Shown here in pieces: positions 5,961 through 6,027 of a stretch of DNA of 6,027 nt (positions are counted from its first letter, which is position 1; every line of letters begins with the position of its first letter). Position numbers and translations under genes: made by a program. A model generated the notes under the pieces. The model saw only the letters and a list, made by a program, of their open reading frames with translations. It ran no database searches and was not told where the DNA came from. The DNA comes from Acinetobacter sp. (GTDB taxonomy: Bacteria > Pseudomonadota > Gammaproteobacteria > Pseudomonadales > Moraxellaceae): contig JAUNHS010000021.1 in the NCBI GenBank assembly GCA_030523805.1, forward strand, positions 1-6,027, written 5' to 3'.

Positions 5961-5976
5961 GTGTATTGTTATACAC
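5961..5976. promoter_or_regulatory. Palindrome over a possible -10 box upstream of putP
   Basis: A perfect 6-base inverted repeat GTGTAT-TGTT-ATACAC. On the minus strand it contains TATAAC (5973-5968), a reasonable -10 hexamer, about 25 bases before the putP start. No convincing -35 is seen at normal spacing. A symmetrical site over a -10 box would suit a repressor or other regulator, but the regulator is unknown; the rest of 5977-6027 shows nothing I can name. Confidence 0.4.
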
Positions 5977-6027
5977 GTTGATTTTTGGAAAAATGATGGA
6001 AATCCTTAACTCATCATCAACGAAAAA

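Overview
The window reads as chromosomal DNA of a gammaproteobacterium of moderate-to-low GC, most likely a member of the Moraxellaceae (Moraxella/Acinetobacter/Psychrobacter group). The assignment rests on the general look of the PutP protein and on the AT-rich intergenic style. I see no Pasteurellaceae uptake words and no real Neisseria uptake sequence. The genus is a guess; the class is fairly safe.

All supported genes lie on the minus strand, so transcription runs from high to low coordinates. From right to left: putP (Na+/proline symporter, 5942-4431) with an upstream palindrome over a possible -10 box and a strong intrinsic terminator behind it (4343-4378). Then a promoter (4302-4329) and hsdR (4266-1906), the DNA-translocating and cleaving subunit of a type I restriction system that most resembles the EcoEI/EcoAI (type IB) group. 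Then a 203-base gap that is mostly filled by a palindromic MITE-like element. Then hsdS (1702-194), the DNA-specificity subunit with two target recognition domains. Then a second, shorter copy of the same element, and at the left edge the probable first 14 codons of another gene (43-1).

The restriction genes would work together as follows. HsdS reads a bipartite target and docks two copies of the methyltransferase HsdM; HsdR joins the complex, translocates DNA by ATP hydrolysis and cuts when the target is unmodified. No hsdM is in the window: hsdR is bounded upstream by putP, and the R-S gap is too short to hold it. HsdM must therefore lie left of the window, be encoded elsewhere, or be missing.

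The most interesting structure is around hsdS. The gene is an almost perfect tandem duplication of a ~250-residue half (205-base repeats, ~93% identical, including 63 bases with no difference; plus a 38-base exact repeat), both in frame, with AT-rich recognition domains set between them. The whole gene is bracketed within 16 bases of its start and directly at its stop by two same-orientation copies of the MITE-like element. This is a layout that would allow loss, exchange or domain shuffling of the specificity gene by homologous recombination. I do not see evidence for a wholly new system; this is a recognisable type I locus with unusual architecture.
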